This document shows, piece by piece, positions 18,401-25,452 of a stretch of DNA of 64,000 nt. Position 1 is the first letter of the stretch; each line of letters starts with the position of its first letter. Location: assembly GCA_041602035.1 (NCBI GenBank), contig JBFIHA010000001.1, positions 186,001 to 250,000 on the forward strand, written 5' to 3'. A program made the position numbers and the translations under genes. The notes under the pieces were generated by a model. The model searched no databases. It saw only the letters and a list, made by a program, of their open reading frames with translations, and was not told where the DNA came from. Source of the DNA: JAOTVV01 sp041602035. Its GTDB lineage: Bacteria; Gemmatimonadota; Gemmatimonadetes; Gemmatimonadales; GWC2-71-9.

Positions 18401-18534
18401 ACGTCTGACAGATCGGGGATCGCGTCCAGTGGGGTGGTCCGCATTGCCCACACACCGCCGCCGATGAGCGCCACAGTGGCGAGCAGGACCAGGGTGCGGT
18501 TGCGAAGCGACCAGCCGATGACGGCGTCAATCAT
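15406..18534 (-). CDS. cusA: Cu(I)/Ag(I) efflux RND pump, CusA type
   Basis: The inner-membrane pump of a tripartite heavy-metal efflux system (1042 residues, family-normal). The N-terminus (TPLDAIPDLSDVQVIIQTDF, then EDGTDIYWARSRVLEYL) closely follows E. coli CusA. Three Met residues, Met564 (LFMPTT), Met614 (LDMFETT) and Met663 (IDMLATG), have the same 50- and 49-residue spacing as the E. coli metal-binding triad Met573/623/672. That argues for monovalent copper or silver rather than Co/Zn/Cd. Twelve membrane helices and two periplasmic loops are expected. Its start overlaps the end of cusB by eight bp, so it is translated as the last gene of the operon. Confidence 0.95.
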   Translation of the reverse strand: MIDAVIGWSLRNRTLVLLATVALIGGGVWAMRTTPLDAIPDLSDVQVIIQTDFAEQAPQIVEDQVTYPITSEMLKVPGARVVRGYSFFGLSLVYVIFEDGTDIYWARSRVLEYLSGIRKTLPQGVEPTLGPDATGVGWVFEYVLESETLDLAQLRTLQDWYLRYQLTSVPGVSEVASVGGFVKQYQVELNPERLRAFNIPVTRVAQAVGAHNVDIGARVLEMGGREYMIRGLGYLDGVADIENVTVGATAHGTPIRVGDVATVQIGPAPRRGAADLDGKGEVVAGIVVMRFGSDALQTIERIKERLAEVERGLPPGVRLRTAYDRSDLIHRAIATLRDKLLEESLIVAAVAVIFLLHVRSALVAIITLPLGILISFIVMRWIGVNANIMSLGGIAIAIGAMVDAAIVMIENMHKHLERTGSAERSRWEIVLESTKQVGPPLFFSLLIITFSFLPVFALEQQEGRLFKPLAYTKTFAMAGSALLSITLVPVLMGYLIRGRIRSEAENPINRGLQWAYRPVIDFVLHRPWTIVATAALVLAVTVIPWRRLGSEFMPQLQEGSILFMPTTVPGVSIAQAREIMRQQDSVLAAFPEVDVVLGKAGRAETATDPAPLDMFETTITLKPESEWRSGLTYDELIREMDGAVRMPGVTNAWTMPIKGRIDMLATGVRTAVGIKIFGPNLDTLQALGERVERIVQQVPGTRSAFAERGVSGFYVDIEVDRSEAARYGLNVGEVHDAIMATVGGLSAAVTVEGRERYEVNVRYPRELRDHVDDLQQVLVPTMDDRQIPLGQLATVQVVQGPMAIKTENAFPVSTVFVDIEGRDVGRYVQDAREAVSAQLSLPSGYTLLWSGQYEFMQRVAERMRIVVPVTLGIIFLLLYLNFRGITESLIVMLSVPFALVGGVWYLWLAGYNTSVAVWVGFIALAGVAAETGVVMLIYLDEAFHRRSLEGRMAGPADVAAAVREGAVDRLRPKIMTVMAITLGLAPILWSQGTGADVMKRIATPMVGGMVTSTILTLVVIPAIYLIWRRWEVRRLEGGAVRS

Positions 18535-19783
18535 GGCGGTGCTCCGAGTGCGGAGGTTGGGTATCGACCGTCGTAGTCTCGGGCTCGATCACCGAGCCGT
18601 GCCCCGTGTGCTGCATACCGGGCATGCTTCCGCCGGTGACACCGAGGCGGGATTCCGCGTCCACCAGGAAATTGGCCGAGGCGACGATGGTCTCGCCCTC
18701 GTCGAGACCGCGCAGCAGCTGCACGCGGTCACCGGCGCGGGCGCCGACCACGACCTCGCGCGGACTCAACGTGCCGGTCGTGTCACGGACAAAGACCAGG
18801 TTGCGCTCGCCGGTCACCACGACGGCCTCGGTCGGAACCGTGAGCACATTGGGTCCGATCTGCGCGTCGAAGTACACGGTGGCAAACATGCCGGGCTTGA
18901 GCCGAAGGTCGCGGTTCGGCACGGTCACGCGCACGCGGTTCGTGCGGCTCCGCTCCTCGACCGTCGGGTATACGAAGCTCACTCGGCCCATGAGGTGTAC
19001 GCCTGGGTAGGCCGACACCTCGATGTGCGCCTGCGAGCCGACGCGGACGAACTGGAGATCCTGCTCGAAGACGTCGCCCTCGACCCACACGGTCGAGAGG
19101 TCGGCGATGCGGTACAGCCGCATGCCGGCCATGACCTGCTGCCCTTCGAACACGTCCTTCTCCAGCACGATACCGGCGAAGGGGGCGACCAAGGTGAGCG
19201 TCTTGGTGACCTGTCCCTTCTCCTCGATGAGGGCGATCTGGTCGGCAGTGATATCCCAGTACTCGAGTCGGCGTCGGGTCGCGTCCAGCATGGCCTGCGC
19301 GTTCCGCCACGCGTCACCCGACGCCGGGTCCACGCGATCGGTGAGGCGCTTGGCCGTAAGGAGCTCCTCTTGCGCCGCCACCAACATCGGGCTGTACAGC
19401 GTGAGCAATGGCTGGCCTCGGCGAACGGTCTCACCGGTGAAACTCACCGCCAGGCGGTCGACGAACCCGTCGATCTTCGGCGTGATGTCGGCCACCCTAG
19501 GCTCGGGCGCCTCGATCCGGCCGACCGTGCGGATGCTCCTCGTGAGACTCTCGCGTCGAACCGTGGTGTACGTGATGCCCAGCGCCCGCTCGGTTGCTGG
19601 GGACAGATGCACGGATTGCCGTAGCATCTGCCCCGTCGAGTCCGTCTCGCCCTGCGTCCCGCCGGCTTGCATACGCGCATGCTCCTCGGCGGTCATCCCG
19701 GGCATCGGGGAATCCTGGGTCTCCCCCCCGCATCCCGTCACGAACGCGAGTGCGGCCAACATGTATCGATACGTTTTCGTCAT
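18527..19783 (-). CDS. cusB: Periplasmic adaptor of heavy-metal efflux RND system, CusB type
   Basis: The membrane-fusion protein (418 residues) linking CusA to the outer-membrane channel. The N-terminus has a lipobox (FVTGC), suggesting a lipoprotein anchored in the inner membrane, then a metal-binding-type stretch (DSPMPGMTAEEHARMQ). The barrel-sandwich halves surround a helical hairpin (about residues 140-190). The C-terminal tail is unusually rich in Met and His (GGSMPGMQHTGHG, PHSEHRHD), which fits capture of copper or silver. GGAG lies upstream of ATG 19783; that ATG overlaps the cusC stop by four bp. Confidence 0.93.
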   Translation of the reverse strand: MTKTYRYMLAALAFVTGCGGETQDSPMPGMTAEEHARMQAGGTQGETDSTGQMLRQSVHLSPATERALGITYTTVRRESLTRSIRTVGRIEAPEPRVADITPKIDGFVDRLAVSFTGETVRRGQPLLTLYSPMLVAAQEELLTAKRLTDRVDPASGDAWRNAQAMLDATRRRLEYWDITADQIALIEEKGQVTKTLTLVAPFAGIVLEKDVFEGQQVMAGMRLYRIADLSTVWVEGDVFEQDLQFVRVGSQAHIEVSAYPGVHLMGRVSFVYPTVEERSRTNRVRVTVPNRDLRLKPGMFATVYFDAQIGPNVLTVPTEAVVVTGERNLVFVRDTTGTLSPREVVVGARAGDRVQLLRGLDEGETIVASANFLVDAESRLGVTGGSMPGMQHTGHGSVIEPETTTVDTQPPHSEHRHD

Positions 19784-21084
19784 GGCGTGTCTCCGAGGTC
19801 CTCGGCCACCAGCGCTTCGAGGGCAGCAATGGCCCCGTGGTATTCGGCAGTCAGCCGGATCGATTCGACCCGGTATCGGTTGACGGTCATCTCGTTCTCG
19901 ATGAGAGTCATGTAGTCCACGCGCCCGACCCGATAGGCGGACAGGGCCGACTCGACCGCGGCCCGGGCCTGGGGCACGATGGCGTTGCTGTACAGCTCGG
20001 CGAGATTCCGCGCCCGTTCAGCCTCGGCACGCAACTCCGTAAGTTCGGCGAACGTCTCGTTGTAGAGGTCGCGCTCCATGGCCTCTTCTTGCGCCCGCAT
20101 CGCCGCCATTTCACGTCGCATCGGCAGCTGCCGCGCACCGGCAAACACCGGAAGGCTTACGCCTACCATGATCGACGCCATGTCGTCGAACTGTGGTCGC
20201 TGGCCGTACGAGAGACCGAGCATGAACTCGGGGTAGAACTCGCGACGTGCCTGACGGTAGCCGGCGGCGGCGGCGGCGACCCGTGCGCGCGCCGCGTGCA
20301 GCGCAGGCCGCGACTGCACCGCCAACGTCATGAGTGAGTCCACCGCCGGCACGAAGGGACCGGGTGGCGGCAGCTCCAGCGCGGCGACCGGCACCGTCGC
20401 CGGCAACCCGAGGAGCGCGTTGAGACGGGCGCCCATCGCGACGCGGTCCTGTTCTACCACTGTGATGTCTTCGGTCATCTGAGCCACCGCGATCTGGGCC
20501 TGGAGCACGTCCTGTTGCAGCCCTCGACCCACCGCATACATGGTGGCCGAGACATCGAGGAAGCTGCGCAGTAACTCACGCGTATCCCGCATAACATCGA
20601 GGGCACGGTCCATGTAGGCGAGCCGGTAGTACGCCTGCTTGACTCGCGCTTCGAGCTGCCGCTCCATCTCGTCGGCGTCGCGAGCCATCGCCTCTGCCAG
20701 ATGTCGAGCCTGTTGCCGCCGAAAGCCGAGTTGGCCGGGCCACGGGATTCGCTGCGTGAGCTCGACCGTATTCATCGTCATCGGCTCGCCGGTCCCGAAG
20801 TCGCCGAGGGGCCGGTTCATCAAGCCGAAGGAAAGCATGGGATCCGTCCAGGCCCCGGCCGGACCCACCCGCTCTCCCGCGGCATCCGCACTGAGGCGCG
20901 CCGCCGCCAAGCTCGGGTTGTCCGAGCGGGCCAGCGCCACGGCATCGGCAAGGCGGAGCGTGTCGGTCTGAGCTGGAAGTGGCGGGGCATGCCACAGCGC
21001 CAAGGCCACGACGACCGCAACGCCTCGCGTTCCGAGAGCCCGCGCCACCTGACACCACGGCGGCGGGCACGTTGTCCAACACAT
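19780..21084 (-). CDS. cusC: TolC-like outer-membrane efflux protein, CusC type
   Basis: The outer-membrane channel of the copper/silver efflux system (434 residues). A signal peptide region (VAVVVALALWHAPPLPAQ) is followed by two OEP repeats, each with long alpha-helical hairpins (LADAVALARSDNPSLAAARLSADAAGERV is the usual opening). ATG 21084 is chosen because GAGGAG lies seven bases upstream. The stop overlaps the cusB start by four bp. It is family-typical in length; the specific partner is inferred from the operon. Confidence 0.92.
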   Translation of the reverse strand: MCWTTCPPPWCQVARALGTRGVAVVVALALWHAPPLPAQTDTLRLADAVALARSDNPSLAAARLSADAAGERVGPAGAWTDPMLSFGLMNRPLGDFGTGEPMTMNTVELTQRIPWPGQLGFRRQQARHLAEAMARDADEMERQLEARVKQAYYRLAYMDRALDVMRDTRELLRSFLDVSATMYAVGRGLQQDVLQAQIAVAQMTEDITVVEQDRVAMGARLNALLGLPATVPVAALELPPPGPFVPAVDSLMTLAVQSRPALHAARARVAAAAAGYRQARREFYPEFMLGLSYGQRPQFDDMASIMVGVSLPVFAGARQLPMRREMAAMRAQEEAMERDLYNETFAELTELRAEAERARNLAELYSNAIVPQARAAVESALSAYRVGRVDYMTLIENEMTVNRYRVESIRLTAEYHGAIAALEALVAEDLGDTP

Positions 21085-21162
21085 GGTCCTCTCCTCAGAG
21101 ATGGAGTAGCCACTTCGCCCGAAGCGCGGATGCGCTGCGGGCACACGACGGCTTGGGAGAGG

Positions 21163-21504
21163 CTAGGCTCTGGGGGGTGGTGTCAGGGGAGCAAGTGTGC
21201 GACCGAGCAGCACATCGCCGGGCAATGCGGTGTGGTCCACATGGGTCGATCCGCCGGCGAGGTCTCGGAGCGGCGTCAGCACCTGGGCCTGCGCGCTCAG
21301 CCCGCAGGCCTGCATTGCGGGACACGGCGCCGTGTGGGTCTGTGCCTGCACGGCGTCGCCACCATCATGGTGTGCGTGCGATGCCTCCTCACCGTGCGCG
21401 CAACACGGCTCCCGGTCACACGCGATCGGCGCCGAAAGGGGCGCCGTCAGTGCGATAGCCGTGACAGCCGCAAACAGGCCACGAAGTACGCGGTGCGAAA
21501 CCAT
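21163..21504 (-). CDS. Secreted Cys/His-rich protein, first gene of cus operon
   Basis: A 113-residue protein with a signal peptide (MVSHRVLRGLFAAVTAIALTAPLSAP). The mature part has a metal-ligand-rich segment: CDREPCCAHGEEASHAHHDGG, followed by CPAMQACG. It is most likely a periplasmic copper/silver-binding accessory protein by position and composition; I cannot assign a family. The -10 hexamer TATACT ends eight bases before the ATG, so the transcript should start within a base or two of the start codon and be leaderless, which also explains the lack of a ribosome-binding site. It is 78 bp upstream of cusC. Confidence 0.75.
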   Translation of the reverse strand: MVSHRVLRGLFAAVTAIALTAPLSAPIACDREPCCAHGEEASHAHHDGGDAVQAQTHTAPCPAMQACGLSAQAQVLTPLRDLAGGSTHVDHTALPGDVLLGRTLAPLTPPPRA

Positions 21505-21512
21505 GGCTGAAC

Positions 21513-21542
21513 AGTATACCCGGGACCGTGCCCGGGAGTCAA
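21513..21542 (-). promoter_or_regulatory. Promoter of the cus operon with a dyad in its spacer
   Basis: On the minus strand, -35 TTGACT (21542-21537) and -10 TATACT (21518-21513) are separated by exactly 18 bp. The whole spacer is CCCGGG, six bases, CCCGGG: a symmetric site. A dyad filling a slightly long spacer is the layout used by MerR-family metal activators such as CueR; a CsoR-type repressor could also use such a site. No metal regulator gene lies nearby. Confidence 0.75.
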
Positions 21543-21592
21543 AAGCGAGCATGAAGGTCGCTTTATTTCCAGCGCGCACCGGGAGTCGCCGC

Positions 21593-21621
21593 TTGGCGCA
21601 CGCCGTGCCGTGCTGTACAAT
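21593..21621 (+). promoter_or_regulatory. Probable promoter of the M1 aminopeptidase gene
   Basis: TTGGCG (21593-21598) and TACAAT (21616-21621) are 17 bp apart on the plus strand, giving a transcript start near 21628 and a leader of about 48 bases before ATG 21676. Confidence 0.5.
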
Positions 21622-21675
21622 GGCTCGAGATCTCTGGTGGTCGACGTGAACTCGAGCACGCGGGGGGATTCGTTC

Positions 21676-24012
21676 ATGCTGCGACCTGCCATCCTCGCCA
21701 GCGCCGCCGTCGTTCTGAGCCTCTCGCTGCCCGTTCGCGTGGTGCTCCATGTGCCAGCGCCGGGGACCGCTGACTCCCCCCCGGTGCGCGCGGATCCCGG
21801 CGAGTACGAGCGGGTGTACCAGGCGGTGGTGAATCTCGGTCCCGACGCGACCCAGGGAGCCCTGGTCACCGATCTCGTCATCGAGCGCGACGCCGGCCGG
21901 TGGACGCTGTCATCCGGAGAGGTCTTCCTGCTCACGCCCGTTGAGGGCCGCACGATCGGCGCGGTGTTCGTGGGCAAGGGGACCTTTGCATTCACACCGA
22001 GCACGACGGTGGAGCGAGAAGCGCTACGGCGACGGCTCGACGCCCCGACGCTCGAATCCCCGCTCACCTCCGTGCTGTTCCTGGCAGTGGACGGGACCGT
22101 GGACGAGTTGCAGGCCGCGCTGTCGTTTGTGCCCCGCGAGGTGCCGAAGGCCGCCGCCGACGTCTACAAGCGCATCCGTCGCTACGTGGTGGACGAGGAC
22201 CGCAAGCTGATTGACGTGAGCCTCATGGCGACCCTGCTCAACGGCGAGGCGAACGGCTGGTTCGCGGCGTTCGTCGGGGGTGGGAAGGAAGATCCGCTCA
22301 TCTTCCGGATCGATCCGTTCGAGGGTGAAGAGGTGACGTTGCAGGGCAAGTCGAAGGCCCGTCGGGCCGGTGACCGCCTGGACATCATTTGTCGGTTCCG
22401 TCCCGACGGGGCAACCGCCGATCCGACCGCCCTGACAGACGAACGCTGGAACCGCTTCGACATCACCAGCTATGAGATCGAGGGCAGCATCGCCACCAAT
22501 CTCGACTTCTCGGCGACTGCAACGGTGACGCTGGCCGCCCACGCAGCCGGCCAGCGCTGGCTGCCCCTGTGGCTCTACTCGGAGCTGGAGGTGACATCCG
22601 CCGAACTGGCCGATGGGACATCGATATCGGCAGTGCGTGCGAAGAAGAACCCCGTCGTCTGGCTCCGGCTACCGGACGGCATCGAGGCCGGCGACACGGT
22701 GGGAGTGCGGCTCACGTACGAGGGCGATCTGTTCGAGCGGGTTGATGACTGGTTCTTCCTCAAGTCCTCCACGGGCTGGTATCCACGCTACGCCCAATAC
22801 GACGCCGCGCTGTTCGATCTTACGTTTCGCACTCCCGCGCGGTTCACGTTCGTGAGTTCGGGAGACCTGCTCACCACCGAAGAGGTCAAGGGGACGGTGA
22901 CCAGCCGCTGGTCGGTGTCTCAGCCCGAGTGGCACATGTCCTTCAATATCGGGAAGTTCGAGCCCTTCGACCTCAACTATCCCGGGATTCCTCACACGAC
23001 CGTCTACATGTCGCCCAGCGCGCACGCGGACCTGAACACCCGGTTCCTCTCGGGGGCGGGCATGCGGGAGCGTGTGGCCGAGGACGTGACGAACAGCCTG
23101 ATCTTCTTCCAGGACGTGTTTGGCCCGCCGCGAGGGGAGCGATTCCGTGCAACCGAAATCCCGTTCAGTCATGGACAGGCTTTTCCCAGCATGGTGCATC
23201 TGTCGTGGTACACGTTCCACGAAGACCGCAAGCCGGGGATGGACCAGTTCTTCCGGGCGCACGAGATGGCCCATCAGTGGTGGGGCCTGGACGTGGGGTG
23301 GAAGACGGACCGCGACATGTGGATCAGCGAAGGGTTCGCCACGTACGCGGGCCTGTGGTACCTCGACGTGGTTCTCAAAGAGCATAAGGTGTATCGCGAC
23401 CTCCTCGACGACTGGCGCAAGGAGATCGCGCGTCGCCGCACCAAGGCCGGGCCCGTCTCGCTCGGCACGCGGAACATCGATCCCGAGGACGAGGAAACCT
23501 ACCAGACGATTGTGTATTACAAGGGTGCGTGGGTGCTGCACATGCTGCGGGGGATGATGGCCAGCGCCTCGGAGGATCCCGACGCGCGCTTTCGCGCATT
23601 GATGCGAGAGTTCTATGCGAAGTATCGGGGCCGCACGGCGTCCACGGCAGATTTCCGGGAGTTGGTCGAGCGCCACCTCGCCATGGACATGCGCTGGTTC
23701 TTCGACCAGTGGATCCACGGCACGGCACTGCCCACCTATCGGTTCGCGCATATCATCGACGAGACGGAGGCTGGCCAGTACGTCGTGCGCGTACGGGTGG
23801 AGCAAACGGACGTCCCGGACGACTTCAAGATGTTGGTGCCTCTCCGGCTCGAGTTCGGCGGTGGGGCATCTGGATCGGTCCAGCTGCTCGTCTCGGGACC
23901 GCTCACCGAAGCGGAGCTGCCGCCGCTCGCGGAGCGGCCGACCAAGGTCGAGCTCAATCCGGCCGGGGCCGTGCTCGCTGACGTGAAATCCGCGGCCTGG
24001 CCCACGCGGTAG
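21676..24012 (+). CDS. M1 family zinc metallopeptidase, secreted
   Basis: A large gluzincin aminopeptidase-like protein (778 residues). The zinc motif HEMAHQWWG lies near residue 529, with the third ligand Glu 18 residues after the second His, in MWISEGFATYAG. The usual GAMEN exopeptidase motif is replaced by HGQAFPSMVHLS, a variant seen in some M1 branches that may lack free N-terminus recognition. The N-terminal 200 residues after the signal sequence are not part of the M1 core. ATG 21676 begins a signal-like segment (MLRPAILASAAVVLSLSLP) with GGGGGGA upstream; ATG 21610 is rejected. The tail holds a small beta domain. Confidence 0.88.
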   Translation: MLRPAILASAAVVLSLSLPVRVVLHVPAPGTADSPPVRADPGEYERVYQAVVNLGPDATQGALVTDLVIERDAGRWTLSSGEVFLLTPVEGRTIGAVFVGKGTFAFTPSTTVEREALRRRLDAPTLESPLTSVLFLAVDGTVDELQAALSFVPREVPKAAADVYKRIRRYVVDEDRKLIDVSLMATLLNGEANGWFAAFVGGGKEDPLIFRIDPFEGEEVTLQGKSKARRAGDRLDIICRFRPDGATADPTALTDERWNRFDITSYEIEGSIATNLDFSATATVTLAAHAAGQRWLPLWLYSELEVTSAELADGTSISAVRAKKNPVVWLRLPDGIEAGDTVGVRLTYEGDLFERVDDWFFLKSSTGWYPRYAQYDAALFDLTFRTPARFTFVSSGDLLTTEEVKGTVTSRWSVSQPEWHMSFNIGKFEPFDLNYPGIPHTTVYMSPSAHADLNTRFLSGAGMRERVAEDVTNSLIFFQDVFGPPRGERFRATEIPFSHGQAFPSMVHLSWYTFHEDRKPGMDQFFRAHEMAHQWWGLDVGWKTDRDMWISEGFATYAGLWYLDVVLKEHKVYRDLLDDWRKEIARRRTKAGPVSLGTRNIDPEDEETYQTIVYYKGAWVLHMLRGMMASASEDPDARFRALMREFYAKYRGRTASTADFRELVERHLAMDMRWFFDQWIHGTALPTYRFAHIIDETEAGQYVVRVRVEQTDVPDDFKMLVPLRLEFGGGASGSVQLLVSGPLTEAELPPLAERPTKVELNPAGAVLADVKSAAWPTR

Positions 24013-24083
24013 GACCCGTCTCTGGCGTTCCAGGGCCTCTACCCCGTAGAATGGAGGAAGCCACTCCATCGAGGAGGCCTCCC

Positions 24084-24521
24084 ATGTCAACGGTCAAAGA
24101 CATCCTGACTCGCAAAGGCAGCGACGTCGTCACAATCGTCGCAGACGATTCGGTGCTCAGCGCGGCTCGGCTCATGAACAAGCGCGGCATCGGCGGTATC
24201 GTCGTGATCGAAGACGACGAGGTCATCGGCATCTTCACGGAGCGGGACATCCTGCGCCGAGTCGTAGCCGAACGCCGCGATCCCACGAACACTCTGATCC
24301 GCGACGTGATGACCACGCCGGTCATGACCTGCAAACCCGAGGCGAAACTCGAGGAATGCACGGCCCTCATGACGGACAAGCGCGTCCGCCATATCCCGGT
24401 CGTCGATGCCGACGGGCTGTGCGGCATCGTGACGAGTGGCGACATCCTGGCGTACCAGGTTTCGGAACAGGCCGACACGATCCAGTACCTGAACAGCTAC
24501 GTGTTCGACCTCCGGACCTGA
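24084..24521 (+). CDS. Two-CBS-domain protein
   Basis: A 145-residue cytoplasmic protein made only of a tandem CBS (Bateman) pair, which usually binds adenine nucleotides. Each repeat has the expected pattern: RGIGGIVVIEDDEVIGIFTERDILRRV in the first and RVRHIPVVDADGLCGIVTSGDIL in the second. GGAGG precedes ATG 24084, making the upstream in-frame ATG at 24051 unlikely. It probably regulates a partner enzyme in response to energy charge, but no partner is indicated. Confidence 0.92.
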   Translation: MSTVKDILTRKGSDVVTIVADDSVLSAARLMNKRGIGGIVVIEDDEVIGIFTERDILRRVVAERRDPTNTLIRDVMTTPVMTCKPEAKLEECTALMTDKRVRHIPVVDADGLCGIVTSGDILAYQVSEQADTIQYLNSYVFDLRT

Positions 24522-24619
24522 GACCCACTGGTGGCGGCCGCTGCAGGGCCGGGTAGCGGCGCCGGCAGGGAAGAGCCGGTACCTGCCACCAGCGCACAGG
24601 TGTACGAAAGGAGCGCGAC

Positions 24620-25450
24620 ATGGTCAGGACCGCAGGCGACCGTCGCGCCGCCGTGGCCGGGTTCTTCTATCCGTCGGATCGGGAGGCACTCCACTCCCTC
24701 GTGGCGCGGTTCCTCGATCAGGTGGAGGACATACCCGTGCCGGCGATTGCGGCCATCGCTCCCCATGCCGGCCTCGTGTATTCCGGGCAATGCGCGGCGC
24801 ACGTGTGGGCGCGCGTTGCCCTTCCTGAAACCATCGTGATCCTGGCCCCAAACCATACCGGCCGCCTCGACAACCCCGGCGGCGCGGGCGCGTGGGATCG
24901 CGGGACCTTCCAGACCCCGCTCGGCAACGTCGCGGTGGCTGAGGATTTTCTGAGTCGCCTCGAAGCGGCGTGCGACCGGGTGCGGCACGACACGTCGGCG
25001 CATCTCCGAGAGCACGCTATCGAGGTCCAGCTCCCGTTTCTCCAAGTGCTGGCCCCGGCATCGCTGCTCGCGCCGATCGTCGTTTCCTGGGACCGATGGG
25101 AGCCGTCGCGCGAGCTTGGAGCCGCCCTCGCCGGCGTCGTGCGTGCCTGGCCGGACGACGTACTGCTGGTGGCCTCGTCCGACATGACCCACTACGAGTC
25201 GGCGGCGAGTGCCCAACGGAAGGACCGCATGGCGCTGGACGCGGTGGCGCAGCTGGACGGAGAGGCACTGCTCGACACCTGCCACCGCGAAGGCGTGACC
25301 ATGTGTGGCCGAGGGCCGGCGGCGGTGGTGCTGGAGGCCGCTCGACTGCTCGGTGCCACTGCGGCCGACCTGGTCGACTACCGCCACAGCGGCATGGTCA
25401 CCGGCGACGATTCCGACGTGGTGGCCTACGCGGGCGTGGTGATTCGCTGA
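24620..25450 (+). CDS. amrB: Memo-family protein (AmmeMemoRadiSam system protein B)
   Basis: A 276-residue MEMO1-like protein structurally related to class III dioxygenases. The metal-site residues are in APHAGLVYSG (near residue 50), APNHTG and SSDMTHYE. AAAGGAG lies upstream of ATG 24620. In many genomes Memo sits with an AMMECR1 protein and a radical SAM enzyme; neither is next to it here. The only neighbours are a CBS protein and a convergent GH84 gene. The biochemical role is not settled for the family. Confidence 0.92.
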   Translation: MVRTAGDRRAAVAGFFYPSDREALHSLVARFLDQVEDIPVPAIAAIAPHAGLVYSGQCAAHVWARVALPETIVILAPNHTGRLDNPGGAGAWDRGTFQTPLGNVAVAEDFLSRLEAACDRVRHDTSAHLREHAIEVQLPFLQVLAPASLLAPIVVSWDRWEPSRELGAALAGVVRAWPDDVLLVASSDMTHYESAASAQRKDRMALDAVAQLDGEALLDTCHREGVTMCGRGPAAVVLEAARLLGATAADLVDYRHSGMVTGDDSDVVAYAGVVIR

Positions 25451-25452
25451 GG

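Noticed and set aside
18389..19624. A 411-codon plus-strand frame opposite cusB
   Set aside because: Shadow of cusB; the product is Arg/His/Asp-rich without a domain.
22669..24090. A 473-codon minus-strand frame opposite the M1 peptidase
   Set aside because: Shadow of the M1 gene; no domain or ribosome-binding site.
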